DNA of 64,000 nt from an uncultured Fodinibius sp. (GTDB taxonomy: Bacteria > Bacteroidota > Rhodothermia > Balneolales > Balneolaceae), in NCBI GenBank assembly GCA_913057775.1, contig CAJXOG010000001.1:310001-374000 (forward strand). The letters run 5' to 3'. The notes under the pieces are model-generated. The model made no database searches. It saw only the letters and a list, made by a program, of their open reading frames with translations, and was not told where the DNA came from. Below are positions 7,889-17,463 of the stretch, one piece after another. A program made the translations under genes and the position numbers. Position 1 is the first letter of the stretch, and each line of letters begins with the position of its first letter.

Positions 7889-8698
7889 ATGGAACTTCTT
7901 GAAATCAACAAACAGGAATATGCAGTCCAGATACATCAGCAGGATGAGAACCTACCCTGGCTGTTGATGCTGCACGGTTTTATGGGTGACCACCGTGTTT
8001 TCAATCATCTGATCAAAGATCTAACCGTTTCCTGTAATCCGGTAACGATCGACTTATTGGGGCATGGTCAATCATCCAAGCCAACAGATACAGCCAGATA
8101 TAACGAGTCGCACCAGATCGATGATATTTTACAACTGATTTATAAATTAAATCTTTTTCCTCTGTTTCTGTACGGTTACAGTATGGGCGGACGGTTGGCT
8201 TTGAAAACAGCTTTTAAAGATTCTGATCTTTTCCGGGGCTTAATTCTTGAAAGCACGACGAATGGCATCGAAGATGAGGGTGAACGAAAAAAAAGACAAC
8301 AAATAGATCAACAACGCGCAAATGCCGTTGAATCTGATTACGAGGCCTTTCTATCCAAATGGGAAGAAGCCCCCCTTTTTCAATCTCCGTTGGCTGTTGA
8401 TCAAGAACTATTGGGCAAATATCATCAAATACATTTAGATCAAAATCCAGATGCCATGGCTGCCTCTTTGCGTGGATTTGGAACCGGATTAATGACTCCT
8501 GAAACTGAGTACTCCAAAGGTTTCAACAAACCTGTTATGCTTATAGCAGGATCAGCAGACGAAAAATATAAACGCATCAACAAACAGTTGACTAATTTTT
8601 TCTCTAATGTCCACCTCTGTTTTATCAAGGCCGGACATCGTGTTCACTTGGATAATCCCAATGAACTCACAAACGAATTAACCAATTTTATCGATTAA
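7889..8698 (+). CDS. menH: Alpha/beta hydrolase, SHCHC synthase MenH-type
   Basis: 269 residues with an alpha/beta-hydrolase fold: [13 protein letters not shown] oxyanion loop (about 27-39), [12 protein letters not shown], the nucleophile elbow GYSMGG (Ser about 97), and a late Asp/His pair (AGSADEKY and [10 protein letters not shown]). In the men operon this member eliminates pyruvate from SEPHCHC to give SHCHC, the step after MenD. The alternative, a general esterase, is unlikely given its position 2 bp after menD and 11 bp before menB. Length and motif order match MenH. Confidence 0.9.
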   Translation: MELLEINKQEYAVQIHQQDENLPWLLMLHGFMGDHRVFNHLIKDLTVSCNPVTIDLLGHGQSSKPTDTARYNESHQIDDILQLIYKLNLFPLFLYGYSMGGRLALKTAFKDSDLFRGLILESTTNGIEDEGERKKRQQIDQQRANAVESDYEAFLSKWEEAPLFQSPLAVDQELLGKYHQIHLDQNPDAMAASLRGFGTGLMTPETEYSKGFNKPVMLIAGSADEKYKRINKQLTNFFSNVHLCFIKAGHRVHLDNPNELTNELTNFID

Positions 8699-8709
8699 AA
8701 TCTGTTATT

Positions 8710-9543
8710 ATGAACTGGAAAACCGTCGAAGAATACGAAGATATCACCTTTAAAAAATCCAACGGTGTGGCACGTATTGCTATCAACCGACCGAAAATTC
8801 GCAATGCCTTTCGTCCCAAAACTCTCTTTGAACTACAGGATGCTTTTCTGGATGTCCGCGAAGATTCTTCTATCGGCGTCGTACTGCTCACCGGCGAAGG
8901 TCCGTCGCCCAAAGATGGAAAATGGGCCTTCTGCTCCGGCGGTGATCAAAACGTGCGCGGTAAAGCAGGCTACAAAGATGATCAAGGCACGCCCAGACTA
9001 AATGTCTTAGATCTTCAGCGATTGATTCGATTTATGGGCAAAGTTGTAATTGCCGTAGTTCCCGGCTGGGCCGTAGGCGGCGGACACAGCCTGCACGTAG
9101 TTTGTGATCTCACCATCGCCAGCAAAGAGCACGCGATTTTCAAGCAAACCGATGCCGACGTTGCCAGTTTTGACGGTGGTTTCGGCTCCGCCCTGCTGGC
9201 CCGACAAGTGGGACAAAAGAAAGCACGCGAAATCTTTTTTCTCGGTCGTGATTACTCGGCACAAGAGGCGTATGATATGGGGATGGTTAACGAAGTTGTT
9301 CCCCACGATGAGCTCGAAGAAACGGCCTATCAGTGGGCACAAGAGATCCTGGAGAAAAGTCCCACCGCCATTCGCATGATTAAATACGCCTTTAACCTCA
9401 TAGATGACGGCATGGTAGGACAACAGGTATTCTCCGGCGAAGCTACGCGACTCGCTTATATGACAGATGAAGCCCAAGAAGGACGTGACGCTTTCCTCGA
9501 AAAACGCAACCCAAACTGGGATGATTATCCTTGGATTGGGTGA
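8710..9543 (+). CDS. menB: 1,4-dihydroxy-2-naphthoyl-CoA synthase MenB
   Basis: Crotonase-family enzyme that cyclises o-succinylbenzoyl-CoA to DHNA-CoA. 277 residues, the usual length. Visible are the MenB-type insert with [15 protein letters not shown] (about 77-91), the oxyanion-hole region [17 protein letters not shown] (about 118-134), [14 protein letters not shown], and the C-terminal [14 protein letters not shown] that is diagnostic for MenB. It is the last men gene here. menC, menE and menA, needed to complete the route, are not in this window and must be elsewhere if the pathway is complete. A hairpin terminator follows at 9762-9794. Confidence 0.95.
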   Translation: MNWKTVEEYEDITFKKSNGVARIAINRPKIRNAFRPKTLFELQDAFLDVREDSSIGVVLLTGEGPSPKDGKWAFCSGGDQNVRGKAGYKDDQGTPRLNVLDLQRLIRFMGKVVIAVVPGWAVGGGHSLHVVCDLTIASKEHAIFKQTDADVASFDGGFGSALLARQVGQKKAREIFFLGRDYSAQEAYDMGMVNEVVPHDELEETAYQWAQEILEKSPTAIRMIKYAFNLIDDGMVGQQVFSGEATRLAYMTDEAQEGRDAFLEKRNPNWDDYPWIG

Positions 9544-9761
9544 TAATAGATTTTATCATCCTATTTTTGAAGGTAATCAAGGACTACAAAACGGGTAACA
9601 AACGGTGGTACTGAAGCAGATTTACTCTTCGAAACCTTCGTGTAGTAGGAAGCTACTGTACGAAAAAAACTCGTCCCAAGATCTATATTTCTTAATATTT
9701 TTAACAGATACTGAAATAAATTCAGTATGACACTTCATTTATTAAAATATCAGCCTATTAA

Positions 9762-9794
9762 AAAAAGCCCGCTACGTAATGCAGCGGGCTTTTT
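9762..9794. terminator. Bidirectional rho-independent terminator between menB and nrdJ
   Basis: Stem GCCCGCT (9767-9773) pairs with AGCGGGC (9783-9789), flanked by A6 on the left and T5 on the right, with a 9-nt loop. It can end transcription of menB from the left and of nrdJ (stop at 9822) from the right. Confidence 0.9.
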
Positions 9795-9821
9795 AATTGA
9801 GATATTTAACTTTGGTAATTT

Positions 9822-12800
9822 TTATGAGCAGCCGGTGGTCGATCCACAAGTGATGCATTTCTGACAGGTACCGTTACGGACCATCGTCATACTACCACAC
9901 TCAGGACAAGAATCGCCGGTGTAACCCAGCTCCTTGGCCTTTTCGTAGTCACTTTGATAACTATCGTCATCAGCTGTGGTTTGCGCTTGTTTCGTCGGCT
10001 GCGATTCTACAACGGTTTCCGGCTGATCTGAACTTCCATTTTTATCAGGTTGCTCTGACCTATCCACCTTATTTGCCTTTTCCTTGGACTGCTTCTCCTC
10101 TTCAGAAGGACGTATTTTACGGGTCATCACTTCTTCTGCAGGAACATGGGCCAGATCATCGCGACCGAGATACGTTACGGCAAGCTCACGGAAAATATAG
10201 TCGATCACCGAAGTAGTCATCTTAATATGCGGACTTCCGCTAACGGTTCCACTCGGCTCGAATTTGGTGAACGTAAATGCATCCACAAATTCTTCAAGTG
10301 GTACACCGTGTTGCAAGCCAAGCGATATCGCAATGGCAAAACAGTTTGTCAAGCTACGGAATGCTGCTCCTTCTCGGTGCATATCTAAGAAGATTTCACC
10401 GAGCTGGCCATTTTCATATTCACCAGTACGTAGGTACACACTTTGTCCGCCAATTTTCACCTTCTGGGTGTACCCATTTCGGCGGCTGGGCAAGCGCTTG
10501 CGCTCAGCTACATACTTGTGAACAATGCGTTCAGCTGTTTCTACCACTTTATCTTGCTCTGCCTTTGTCTCCTCGTCAAGATCTTCTTCGTCAAAATCCT
10601 CAAAGACATCGCTGAGGCTATTCAACGGCTGACTTAACTTAGAACCATCACGATACAAGGCATTGGCTTTCAGCATCAGCTCCCAGGATTCCATATATGC
10701 ATCCTTGAAGTCCTCAACTGTTGCCTCATTAGGCAAGTTAATGGTTTTGGAAATTGCGCCAGAAACGAACGGTTGCGCTGCGGCCATCATGCGGATGTGT
10801 CCACCCGGCTTAATGTACCGAGTACCGATGCGTCCACAGCGATTAGCACAGTCAAATACCGGCAGATGCTCATCTTTCAAGTGTGGAGCGCCTTCAACGG
10901 TCATCGTACCGCAAACGTAATCGTTCGCTTCCTGAATTTCTTCTTTAGAAAATCCAAGATGCTTGAGAATATCAAATTGAGGATTTGCTAATTGCTCATC
11001 AGATAGACCGAGTTCTTCTTTACAGAAATCTTCGCCCAGCGTCCACTGGTTAAAGGCAAACTTGATTTCAAAACTGCTTGGCAGCGCTTCTTCAATCGCT
11101 TCAAGCTGTTTATCTCCAAATCCTTTTTCGCGGAGACTTTCCTCATTAATATGGGGACAGCCATCGAGCGAACCATGCCCTTTAGCATAGTTGATAATTT
11201 CTTCACGCTCTTTTGGACTGTAGCCAAGATTCTCAAGCGCTTTGGGGACGCACTGATTTATGATCTTAAAGTGTCCGCCGCCGGCAAGTTTCTTGAACTT
11301 AACCAATGCAAAATCAGGTTCAATGCCAGTAGTATCGCAATCCATTACCAGACCTATTGTTCCCGTTGGAGCAATTACGGTAACCTGCGCATTGCGATAG
11401 CCGTGCTTCTCTCCCATTTTAACGGCTTCATCAGAATCTTCACGAGCAGCCTTAAGAAGGTTATCAGGACATTCATTCGCATCAATGCCCATCGGCTTCA
11501 CGGTCAGATCCTCGTACTCATCGGGATCCACATTATAAGCCGCTCGTTTATGATTTCGGACCACTTTGAGCATCGGCTCTTCATTGGCTTCGAACCGCTC
11601 GAAGGTACCAAGCTCTTTGGCCATTTCCGCACTGGTTTTATAGGCATTCATGTGGATAATGCTCATCAATCCACCGGCAATAGCACATCCTTCATCACTG
11701 TCATAAGGCACGCCCTGTACCATCAGTGCGGCGCCTAAATTGGCAAATCCGAGTCCGAGCGTACGATATTTGTACGACAGATCGGCTATTTCTTTAGATG
11801 GGAACTGTGCCATCAGTACTGAGATCTCCAGCACTACGGTCCACAGACGAGAAGCATTCCTCAGCGCTTCAACATCAAACTCATTGCACTCATCTGTTTT
11901 AAAATATTTCATCAAGTTTAATGATGCCAAGTTACAAGCCGTATTATCGAGGAACATATATTCCGAACACGGATTACTTCCGTTAATCGGTCCGTCATTG
12001 GGACACGTATGCCATTCATTAATGGTATCGTGATACTGTGCACCAGGATCCGCGCATGCCCACGCTGCATTTGAGATCTGATCCCACAGTTCGCGGGCCG
12101 GCATCGTTTTATGGGGTTCAGGTTCACGTCCTTCTTCGGCAGCTTTCCGCTTTTCCGTTCTCCAATAAAGATCCCATTCGTCATCATTTTTGACGGCTCG
12201 CATAAACTTATTGGGAATACGAACGGAGTTGTTTGAATTTTGTCCACTTACCGTGCGATACGCCTCGGAATCCCAATCCGTATCATAGGTTTCGAATTCC
12301 AGATCAGTATATCCTTGTGCAGCCAGCTGAACAACGCGCTCAATATAATTCAGTGGCACCTGATCTTGCTTCGCCTCCTTAATGGCTTTGCCAAGTTCTT
12401 TGTTTTTCACAGGATCACGACTTACCGCACCGTTAAACGTGCGTCCGTCAATTTCTACTGGCTTGTTGCAAAGCTGGATGATTTTCTTGAGATGCTTTTC
12501 CAAAATTTTAGATCCGGCAACCATAGAGGCTACTTTTTGTTCTTCCCGAACCTTCCAATTCACATACTCTTCAATATCGGGATGATCAAGATCCAGCGTT
12601 ACCATCTTGGCTGCACGCCGCGTGGTACCACCCGATTTAATAGCACCGGCTGCCTTATCCCCAATTTTGAGAAAACTCATCAATCCCGATGATTTTCCGC
12701 CACCGCTCAAAGGTTCTCCTTCACCACGGATTTTCGAGAAGTTACTTCCCGTTCCGGATCCATACTTAAAGAGACGGGCTTCTCGGACCCATAAGTCCAT

Positions 12801-13451
12801 AATTCCGCCCTCGTTAACGAGATTGTCATCGATACTCTGGATAAAACAAGCATGCGGCTGCGGATGAGAATAGGCGTCATCAGACTCTGTTAATTCTCCT
12901 GTTTTTCCATCTACATAATAGTGACCTTGCGACGGACCATTAATGCCATATGCCCAATGTAAACCGGTATTAAACCATTGGGGACTGTTTGGCGCCGCCA
13001 TCTGATTGGCCAGCATATAACTAAGCTCGTCATAAAAAACTTTCGCCTCTTTCTCAGAATCAAAATAATCGTGCTTCCATCCCCAATACGTCCAACAACC
13101 GGCAAGACGATGAAAAACCTGGCGGCTGTCATACTCTCCGCCATAATAATCATCTTCATCAATCCCTTCCTTTTTCATTGCTTTCTCGTCAGCTTCTGAT
13201 CGCTGCAACCACTCCGGCACTCCTTTCTCTTTTACTTTCTTTGTAATCTGGGGTACGCCTGCCTTGCGAAAATATTTTTGGGCAATCACATCTGTTGATA
13301 CCTGCGACCAACTCTCAGGTACAATTAATTCTTCCATTAAAAATACAGTCGATCCATCGGGATTTTTTATCTCCGACCTTCGACTTTCAAAATCCATATC
13401 TCCAAATGGACTGTCCCACTCCTCTTGTGTATAAAATCGCGTAAATTTCAT
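9822..13451 (-). CDS. nrdJ: Vitamin B12-dependent (class II) ribonucleoside-diphosphate reductase
   Basis: 1209 residues, the size of the long NrdJ form with a C-terminal zinc-binding tail. It reduces ribonucleotides to deoxyribonucleotides using adenosylcobalamin, without oxygen or an iron subunit. Visible blocks: NSPQWFNTG and HACFIQSI in the N-terminal third, [35 protein letters not shown] with the active-site Cys/Glu, [20 protein letters not shown], and [18 protein letters not shown]. The C-terminus has a four-cysteine cluster, CPECG then [14 protein letters not shown], supplying zinc ligands and the redox pair. It depends on cobalamin, and the uptake genes lie immediately upstream on the same strand. 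There is no riboswitch in its leader; instead DnaA boxes lie 133-228 bp upstream. Confidence 0.97.
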   Translation of the reverse strand: MKFTRFYTQEEWDSPFGDMDFESRRSEIKNPDGSTVFLMEELIVPESWSQVSTDVIAQKYFRKAGVPQITKKVKEKGVPEWLQRSEADEKAMKKEGIDEDDYYGGEYDSRQVFHRLAGCWTYWGWKHDYFDSEKEAKVFYDELSYMLANQMAAPNSPQWFNTGLHWAYGINGPSQGHYYVDGKTGELTESDDAYSHPQPHACFIQSIDDNLVNEGGIMDLWVREARLFKYGSGTGSNFSKIRGEGEPLSGGGKSSGLMSFLKIGDKAAGAIKSGGTTRRAAKMVTLDLDHPDIEEYVNWKVREEQKVASMVAGSKILEKHLKKIIQLCNKPVEIDGRTFNGAVSRDPVKNKELGKAIKEAKQDQVPLNYIERVVQLAAQGYTDLEFETYDTDWDSEAYRTVSGQNSNNSVRIPNKFMRAVKNDDEWDLYWRTEKRKAAEEGREPEPHKTMPARELWDQISNAAWACADPGAQYHDTINEWHTCPNDGPINGSNPCSEYMFLDNTACNLASLNLMKYFKTDECNEFDVEALRNASRLWTVVLEISVLMAQFPSKEIADLSYKYRTLGLGFANLGAALMVQGVPYDSDEGCAIAGGLMSIIHMNAYKTSAEMAKELGTFERFEANEEPMLKVVRNHKRAAYNVDPDEYEDLTVKPMGIDANECPDNLLKAAREDSDEAVKMGEKHGYRNAQVTVIAPTGTIGLVMDCDTTGIEPDFALVKFKKLAGGGHFKIINQCVPKALENLGYSPKEREEIINYAKGHGSLDGCPHINEESLREKGFGDKQLEAIEEALPSSFEIKFAFNQWTLGEDFCKEELGLSDEQLANPQFDILKHLGFSKEEIQEANDYVCGTMTVEGAPHLKDEHLPVFDCANRCGRIGTRYIKPGGHIRMMAAAQPFVSGAISKTINLPNEATVEDFKDAYMESWELMLKANALYRDGSKLSQPLNSLSDVFEDFDEEDLDEETKAEQDKVVETAERIVHKYVAERKRLPSRRNGYTQKVKIGGQSVYLRTGEYENGQLGEIFLDMHREGAAFRSLTNCFAIAISLGLQHGVPLEEFVDAFTFTKFEPSGTVSGSPHIKMTTSVIDYIFRELAVTYLGRDDLAHVPAEEVMTRKIRPSEEEKQSKEKANKVDRSEQPDKNGSSDQPETVVESQPTKQAQTTADDDSYQSDYEKAKELGYTGDSCPECGSMTMVRNGTCQKCITCGSTTGCS

Positions 13452-13583
13452 ATGACTAACTACGGTTTATTTTAATAATTTTTGACTTAGTTGGAAGGCT
13501 CTGAAAAAGCACAAATTTATGTCGTTCTCTTTCAATTAAATATAAAGGAATGCGACTATGGAGCAAGCCAAAAACCTCAAAAC

Positions 13584-13679
13584 TTTTCCACAAAAAGTAG
13601 AAGTTATCCACAATGGATCACGGATTTTGGCGGAAATATTGCAGACTTTTTTATCTGATTTAAAAAAGATTGTGGATAA
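13584..13679. promoter_or_regulatory. DnaA-box cluster upstream of nrdJ
   Basis: Two perfect DnaA boxes, TTATCCACA at 13604-13612 (plus) and TGTGGATAA at 13671-13679 (minus), face each other 58 bp apart. A one-mismatch box, TTTTCCACA, lies at 13584-13592. The intervening DNA contains a T-rich tract (13648-13654). The 386-bp gap 13452-13837 otherwise holds only the btuB terminator. DnaA control of ribonucleotide reductase genes is known in E. coli; here control of nrdJ or DnaA titration is inferred. An open frame across this region (13558-13860) is not credible as a gene. Confidence 0.6.
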
Positions 13680-13774
13680 CTCTAAACAGGTCTACAATCG
13701 GGATCAAAGCTTCACTAAAAGTACTTTCAAAAGTCCAAATTTGCATTGTTCAACAAATGGGAATTCTATTTCAA

Positions 13775-13813
13775 TAAAAAAGCCTCCTTCCATCAGGAAT
13801 TATGAAAGGAGGC
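13775..13813 (-). terminator. Rho-independent terminator of btuB
   Basis: Read on the minus strand, GCCTCCTTTCAT (13813-13802) pairs with ATGGAAGGAGGC (13793-13782) with one wobble, around an 8-nt loop, followed by a run of six T. It starts 25 bp after the btuB stop. Confidence 0.9.
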
Positions 13814-13837
13814 CAAAAACAATTATGCATTTGAACT

Positions 13838-16039
13838 CTATAACTGGTACTGCAACTTGATAAAGTATCCTCGTCCCCGGGTGTTGTAACCGTTAATCTC
13901 TTGGTAATCAGTATCAAAAAGATTCTCAACCTTTAATAGTGTAGATAGATTTTCCGTAACTGAGTAACCCATCGTAGCATTTGTTACGTTATAACCTGAA
14001 ATATCACTGCGATCGAGAGCTCCATACGGCCCCAAGCTTGCGCTGTAATAAACATCATCCCTAGAACCAACGAATCGTGAATCGATTTTGATTCGCAATT
14101 TATCAGTAGCTAAATACGATGCTCTCATAAAGGCATTAACGGATGGACGTCGTGTTAAACCCTCAATTTCTTTTTCTTCGGTTACATAGGCTCCGCTCTC
14201 ATATATTTGTACATGATTGCCTCCTGTATATGCTGGATCGATATCATCCGGCGAAAAGGTTAATGTTGATCGAGTAAGAGATACGTTCCCTTTTAAATTT
14301 AGCTTGGGAATTATTCTGGCAGAAGCCGATGCTTCAAGTCCTGAAACCTCCTGCTCAGAAGCATTTATATACGTATCACCGAGGTAATCTGAATCGGGAA
14401 AGCTTCCACTTAAATTTTCGATTGCGGTATCACCATTCCACAAGTACACATATTCGATCACATCACTTACAACTGTTTTAAAAGCAGACAATTCAAAAGA
14501 AAACTGACTGCCAACCTCTTGCTTCCATCCAACTTCGTAGGATATCGATGATTCGGGATCCAGGTTTTCATTCCCCCGATTGGTATAGCTGCCCGCACTT
14601 TGCGACGGCGAATAAAGCTGGTAAAGCGAAGGGGCATTAAATCCACTGGTAACAGCGCCGTATAAAAGTGTGGACTCGGCAAGCTGCAGCTTGGGATTTA
14701 TCTCATACGTAAAGTGGGAACCGAACTCATCGTGATGCACAAATCTTCCTCCCAATCCCAGCGAAAACGATTCTAACTGATCGGCAATTAATCCTCCATT
14801 AAAATTCGATTGGGCATATCCATTATAGATAATTTCTTTTAGTCCCAATGAATCCAAATCCGTTGTAGACTCATACACCCCAAACTGCGACCGACTATAT
14901 ACATAATTACGAGTTGACATTGTTTGTTGCGATGTGGAAGCACCGGCAACAAATCGGATATGATTTCCATCAATAATAGCCTTTAACTCATTCTCCCAGA
15001 GTGATCCTTTGGCGTTAAGTTCGGTATAAATACCATCATATGTACCGTCGGGACCTACAAGCGATGAATCATTGACAAAATCCCTGTTTAAATCAGAGTA
15101 GGCGCCTTGGAATTCTATAACTATCTGATCCGATAATTCCACACCGCCTCCAAAATTAAAAAGGTCTCGCTCAAACTCGGTATAGGCGTTACTATCATCC
15201 TGATAAGCACCCTGATCAACATCACTGCGCTGGTCGACGCGTCGATAAGATGCATACAAATCATACTTATCAGTCGAATAACCCAGCTTACTCACTAAAT
15301 CAATTTTATTGAAGTCATCTTGATCTTGAGGATTAAATGCGTTGGGGCTGGATACCGTATCAATGGTTGCATCCAATCCATTCGTCAGTTGAAAATTCGC
15401 TCCTACATTAGCATACCATCCACTATCATGAGCATAATTAGCAAATAGGCTATTTGTAGTAGAATACGTCCCTTCACCGAATCGCCCGTGTTTGGTTTCT
15501 GCGTTTACATTAAATCCTTCTGCACCCTTCTTTTTTGTAATAATATTAACAACTCCGCCAATAGCTGAAGAGCCATAGAGGGTACTGTGCGATCCGCGAA
15601 CGATTTCTATTCGCTTTATACCGGTAAGCGAAAGCTCTGAAAGATCAATAGAATTATTATTGGTAGAAGGATCGCTGATTCGAACGCCGTCGATTAGTAC
15701 AACGGAATGATTAGAATTGGCATTGCGAATAAACCCCTGCTGTAGCGAGCCGGGCGTTTGTCCCGATCCTATCATATGCAAGCTCTGCTGTTGCGCCAAC
15801 AACTCACTAACATTGGTATACACCGCATTCTGAATTTCATCCTGCGAAATCACAGTAACGTTGCGCCCTACCGACTGCGGGGATTGTTCATATTTGCTGG
15901 CACTGATTATAATTTCGTCCAGCTCATAGATTGTAGAGTCGGTTTCCACATTGTTTTGTTGAGCCAGCGCTGGTGTTATTATCCAAAGAAAGGCCGTCAA
16001 GGCACACAGCCCTGAAAGTGATCGTTTAGTTCTGGTCAT
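13838..16039 (-). CDS. btuB: TonB-dependent outer membrane receptor, BtuB-type (cobalamin)
   Basis: 733 residues: signal peptide (1-26, ending ALAQ), plug domain (about 38-150) with a TonB-box-like start (STIYELDEIIISASK), VVLIDGVRISDPSTNN and EIVRGSHSTLYGSSAIGGVVNIITKK. A long beta-barrel then ends in a typical aromatic C-terminus (GYFIKLQYQL). Receptors of this type pull ligands across the outer membrane using TonB energy. The substrate is inferred from regulation and context: a cobalamin riboswitch lies upstream (16178-16386), and BtuFCD-type genes and a B12-dependent reductase are neighbours. Cobalamin or a corrinoid is therefore the likely ligand. Length is a little above E. coli BtuB, within the family range. 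Confidence 0.9.
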   Translation of the reverse strand: MTRTKRSLSGLCALTAFLWIITPALAQQNNVETDSTIYELDEIIISASKYEQSPQSVGRNVTVISQDEIQNAVYTNVSELLAQQQSLHMIGSGQTPGSLQQGFIRNANSNHSVVLIDGVRISDPSTNNNSIDLSELSLTGIKRIEIVRGSHSTLYGSSAIGGVVNIITKKKGAEGFNVNAETKHGRFGEGTYSTTNSLFANYAHDSGWYANVGANFQLTNGLDATIDTVSSPNAFNPQDQDDFNKIDLVSKLGYSTDKYDLYASYRRVDQRSDVDQGAYQDDSNAYTEFERDLFNFGGGVELSDQIVIEFQGAYSDLNRDFVNDSSLVGPDGTYDGIYTELNAKGSLWENELKAIIDGNHIRFVAGASTSQQTMSTRNYVYSRSQFGVYESTTDLDSLGLKEIIYNGYAQSNFNGGLIADQLESFSLGLGGRFVHHDEFGSHFTYEINPKLQLAESTLLYGAVTSGFNAPSLYQLYSPSQSAGSYTNRGNENLDPESSISYEVGWKQEVGSQFSFELSAFKTVVSDVIEYVYLWNGDTAIENLSGSFPDSDYLGDTYINASEQEVSGLEASASARIIPKLNLKGNVSLTRSTLTFSPDDIDPAYTGGNHVQIYESGAYVTEEKEIEGLTRRPSVNAFMRASYLATDKLRIKIDSRFVGSRDDVYYSASLGPYGALDRSDISGYNVTNATMGYSVTENLSTLLKVENLFDTDYQEINGYNTRGRGYFIKLQYQL

Positions 16040-16067
16040 AATTAATAATTAGGTTACAAATGATGAT

Positions 16068-16139
16068 TTATTCATCATTCGTACCTTTGGGTATCAAACT
16101 TGGAAGGTATAAATACGTTCTGATAGCCAGAAACGACAT
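16068..16139 (-). CDS. Possible 23-codon leader ORF between riboswitch and btuB
   Basis: An ATG at 16139 opens a frame of 23 codons ending in TAA at 16070-16068, 28 bp before the btuB start. It begins MSFLAIRTYLYLPS. It is placed 9 nt after the 18-nt element that directly precedes the btuF start codon at the other riboswitch, so it may be the actual translation start governed by the riboswitch. No homology is recognised and the ORF is short enough to be chance. If real, it could couple ribosome entry to btuB. Confidence 0.3.
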   Translation of the reverse strand: MSFLAIRTYLYLPSLIPKGTNDE

Positions 16140-16148
16140 TTACTCTTC

Positions 16149-16166
16149 GCTTTTCTCCCGAAAGCT
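16149..16166 (-). promoter_or_regulatory. 18-nt element shared by both cobalamin leaders (copy 1)
   Basis: On the minus strand it reads AGCTTTCGGGAGAAAAGC, identical to 19737-19754. GCTTT and AAAGC can pair to leave the GGGAG purine core in the loop. The core resembles a Shine-Dalgarno site. It lies 11 nt after the riboswitch 3' end and just before the possible leader ORF. It is probably the expression platform that exposes or hides ribosome binding. Confidence 0.55.
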
Positions 16167-16177
16167 ACGAATGCTGT

Positions 16178-16386
16178 GCGTTGGCAGGTCTTCTGGCTTG
16201 TTCCGCTTTTGACAACCTTCCCGTCCCAACCCGGTTAAGCCGGGAGAAACAGTGGTTCAAGAAAGATCAAAAGGTTATGGAACTCACAGCATCGGGGAAT
16301 GCTCCGGATTTTCCCGAAAACTATCGGGAGCACCGGATTCCCTTTTAATCCCATCCCGAAAACATTTCGGTAATAGGAACCAATGC
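16178..16386 (-). ncRNA. Cobalamin riboswitch upstream of btuB
   Basis: On the minus strand, the order of conserved blocks fits the cobalamin aptamer. GCATTGG (16386-16380) forms P1 with CCAACGC (16184-16178) with one mismatch. GGGAATCCGGTG follows, then GGAGCATTCCCCGATGCTGTGAG split over the multi-helix core, the B12-box CCACTG near 16250, a GC-rich variable hairpin (CCCGGCTTAACCGGG region), and the 3' block AGCCAGAAGACCTGCC. It sits 138 bp before the btuB start and 48 bp after the btuD stop, so it gives btuB its own control within the transport cluster. Confidence 0.95.
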
Positions 16387-16434
16387 ACGCGACGAAAATA
16401 CGGGGTGCGCTGTATAAATCAAAACCTATTGCCG

Positions 16435-17463
16435 TTAATTCTGATTTTTTCTTAGTGCTTCCAATAGATCTTTTATGGATGAACAATAATGCTCATTCTC
16501 TTCTGAAATGATCTTCCATTCAAATGTATCTTGTTTTGAACGGACCTCAACCTGTCGAGCTATTCCGTTATTTTCGACGACCTTATATCCCTCGCGTTCA
16601 AGAGCACGCCGCGTCCAAAATGTTGGTACTGCATCCCCAATTAAGTGAATAGGTTCTTTATTGGGATTATGAAGCGTAAAGGAGCCGGTACTGCGATCGA
16701 AATCAAAGCTGTCTTTTTCAAAAACGGATTCAAATGTCCCATCCAATACAAGGTCTTCTGGTGTACCCGTTATCACTTTTCCATCACGACTAATGAGCCA
16801 CAAAGTGTCGGCCGCCTTAAGGGCCAGATCCAATTCGTGTGTAGATAATAAAATCCCCTTTTGGGTATCATGAGTCAGCTTTCGCAGCAACCGAATAATT
16901 TCCACTCGGTTAGGTAAATCAAGATGAGCGGTAGGTTCGTCGAGCAATACCGCAGAAGTATCCTGCGCCAACGCCCGGGCAATCATCACTTTTTGGCGTT
17001 CACCATCACTCAGGTGCAATACATCCCGATCAACAAACTGCTCAATGCCTGCAGATGCAATAGCCCACTCTACAATCTCTTTATCTTTTTTATTGAGTGA
17101 TCCAAACCAGCCGGTATAAGGTGACCGCCCAAAGGCCACCAGCTCATACACGCTGATATTTCCAATGGTAATACGATCAGTTAAAACGGTACTTATCTTC
17201 TGCGCAATTTCTTTTACTGCAAAAAAATCTAAATTCTTTCCGTTAAGTAATACATCTCCATCCAAAGGATTATGCAGACCTGTTAACGTTCGAATCAGCG
17301 TAGATTTTCCTGATCCATTGGGACCTAACAGGCATACGACCTCCCCGCCCTGCAGTTCTACATCTATGTTAGATGCCACAACCGTTGGGGATTTCCTTCG
17401 CCCTTTGGCAGGGAATCCGATATCAAGGTTTTGGGTCGATATTATGGAGTTATTATTATTCAT
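16435..17463 (-). CDS. btuD: Cobalamin/iron-complex ABC transporter ATPase (BtuD/FecE type)
   Basis: 342 residues. ATPase domain (about 5-250) with Walker A GPNGSGKST (about 48-56), signature LHLSDGERQKV, Walker B AVLLDEPTAHLD and H-loop LLSTHELDLAL. FecE/BtuD-type ATPases are usually about 250-265 residues. This one has an extra C-terminal segment of about 80 residues (TFWTRRALEREGYKVVENN onward) that looks like a small soluble domain seen in Bacteroidota relatives of this family; its role is unknown. It powers the FecCD-type permease whose gene ends where this one begins (1-bp overlap). Cobalamin as substrate is inferred from the two riboswitches. Confidence 0.88.
   Translation of the reverse strand: MNNNNSIISTQNLDIGFPAKGRRKSPTVVASNIDVELQGGEVVCLLGPNGSGKSTLIRTLTGLHNPLDGDVLLNGKNLDFFAVKEIAQKISTVLTDRITIGNISVYELVAFGRSPYTGWFGSLNKKDKEIVEWAIASAGIEQFVDRDVLHLSDGERQKVMIARALAQDTSAVLLDEPTAHLDLPNRVEIIRLLRKLTHDTQKGILLSTHELDLALKAADTLWLISRDGKVITGTPEDLVLDGTFESVFEKDSFDFDRSTGSFTLHNPNKEPIHLIGDAVPTFWTRRALEREGYKVVENNGIARQVEVRSKQDTFEWKIISEENEHYCSSIKDLLEALRKNQN

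Noticed and set aside
3634-9633. 13-mer TTTACTCTTCGAA shared by 3634-3646 (minus) and 9621-9633, with an 11-nt match at 16139
   Set aside because: Dozens of chance 13-mer matches are expected in 64 kb on both strands; contexts are unrelated.
13584-13679. DnaA-box cluster as the chromosomal origin
   Set aside because: Only three boxes, no long AT-rich unwinding element and no dnaA, dnaN, rpmH or parAB nearby; regulation of nrdJ is the simpler reading.
13558-13860. 100-residue open frame on the plus strand between nrdJ and btuB
   Set aside because: It covers the DnaA boxes and the btuB terminator hairpin and overlaps the btuB 3' end; low-complexity peptide with no family character.
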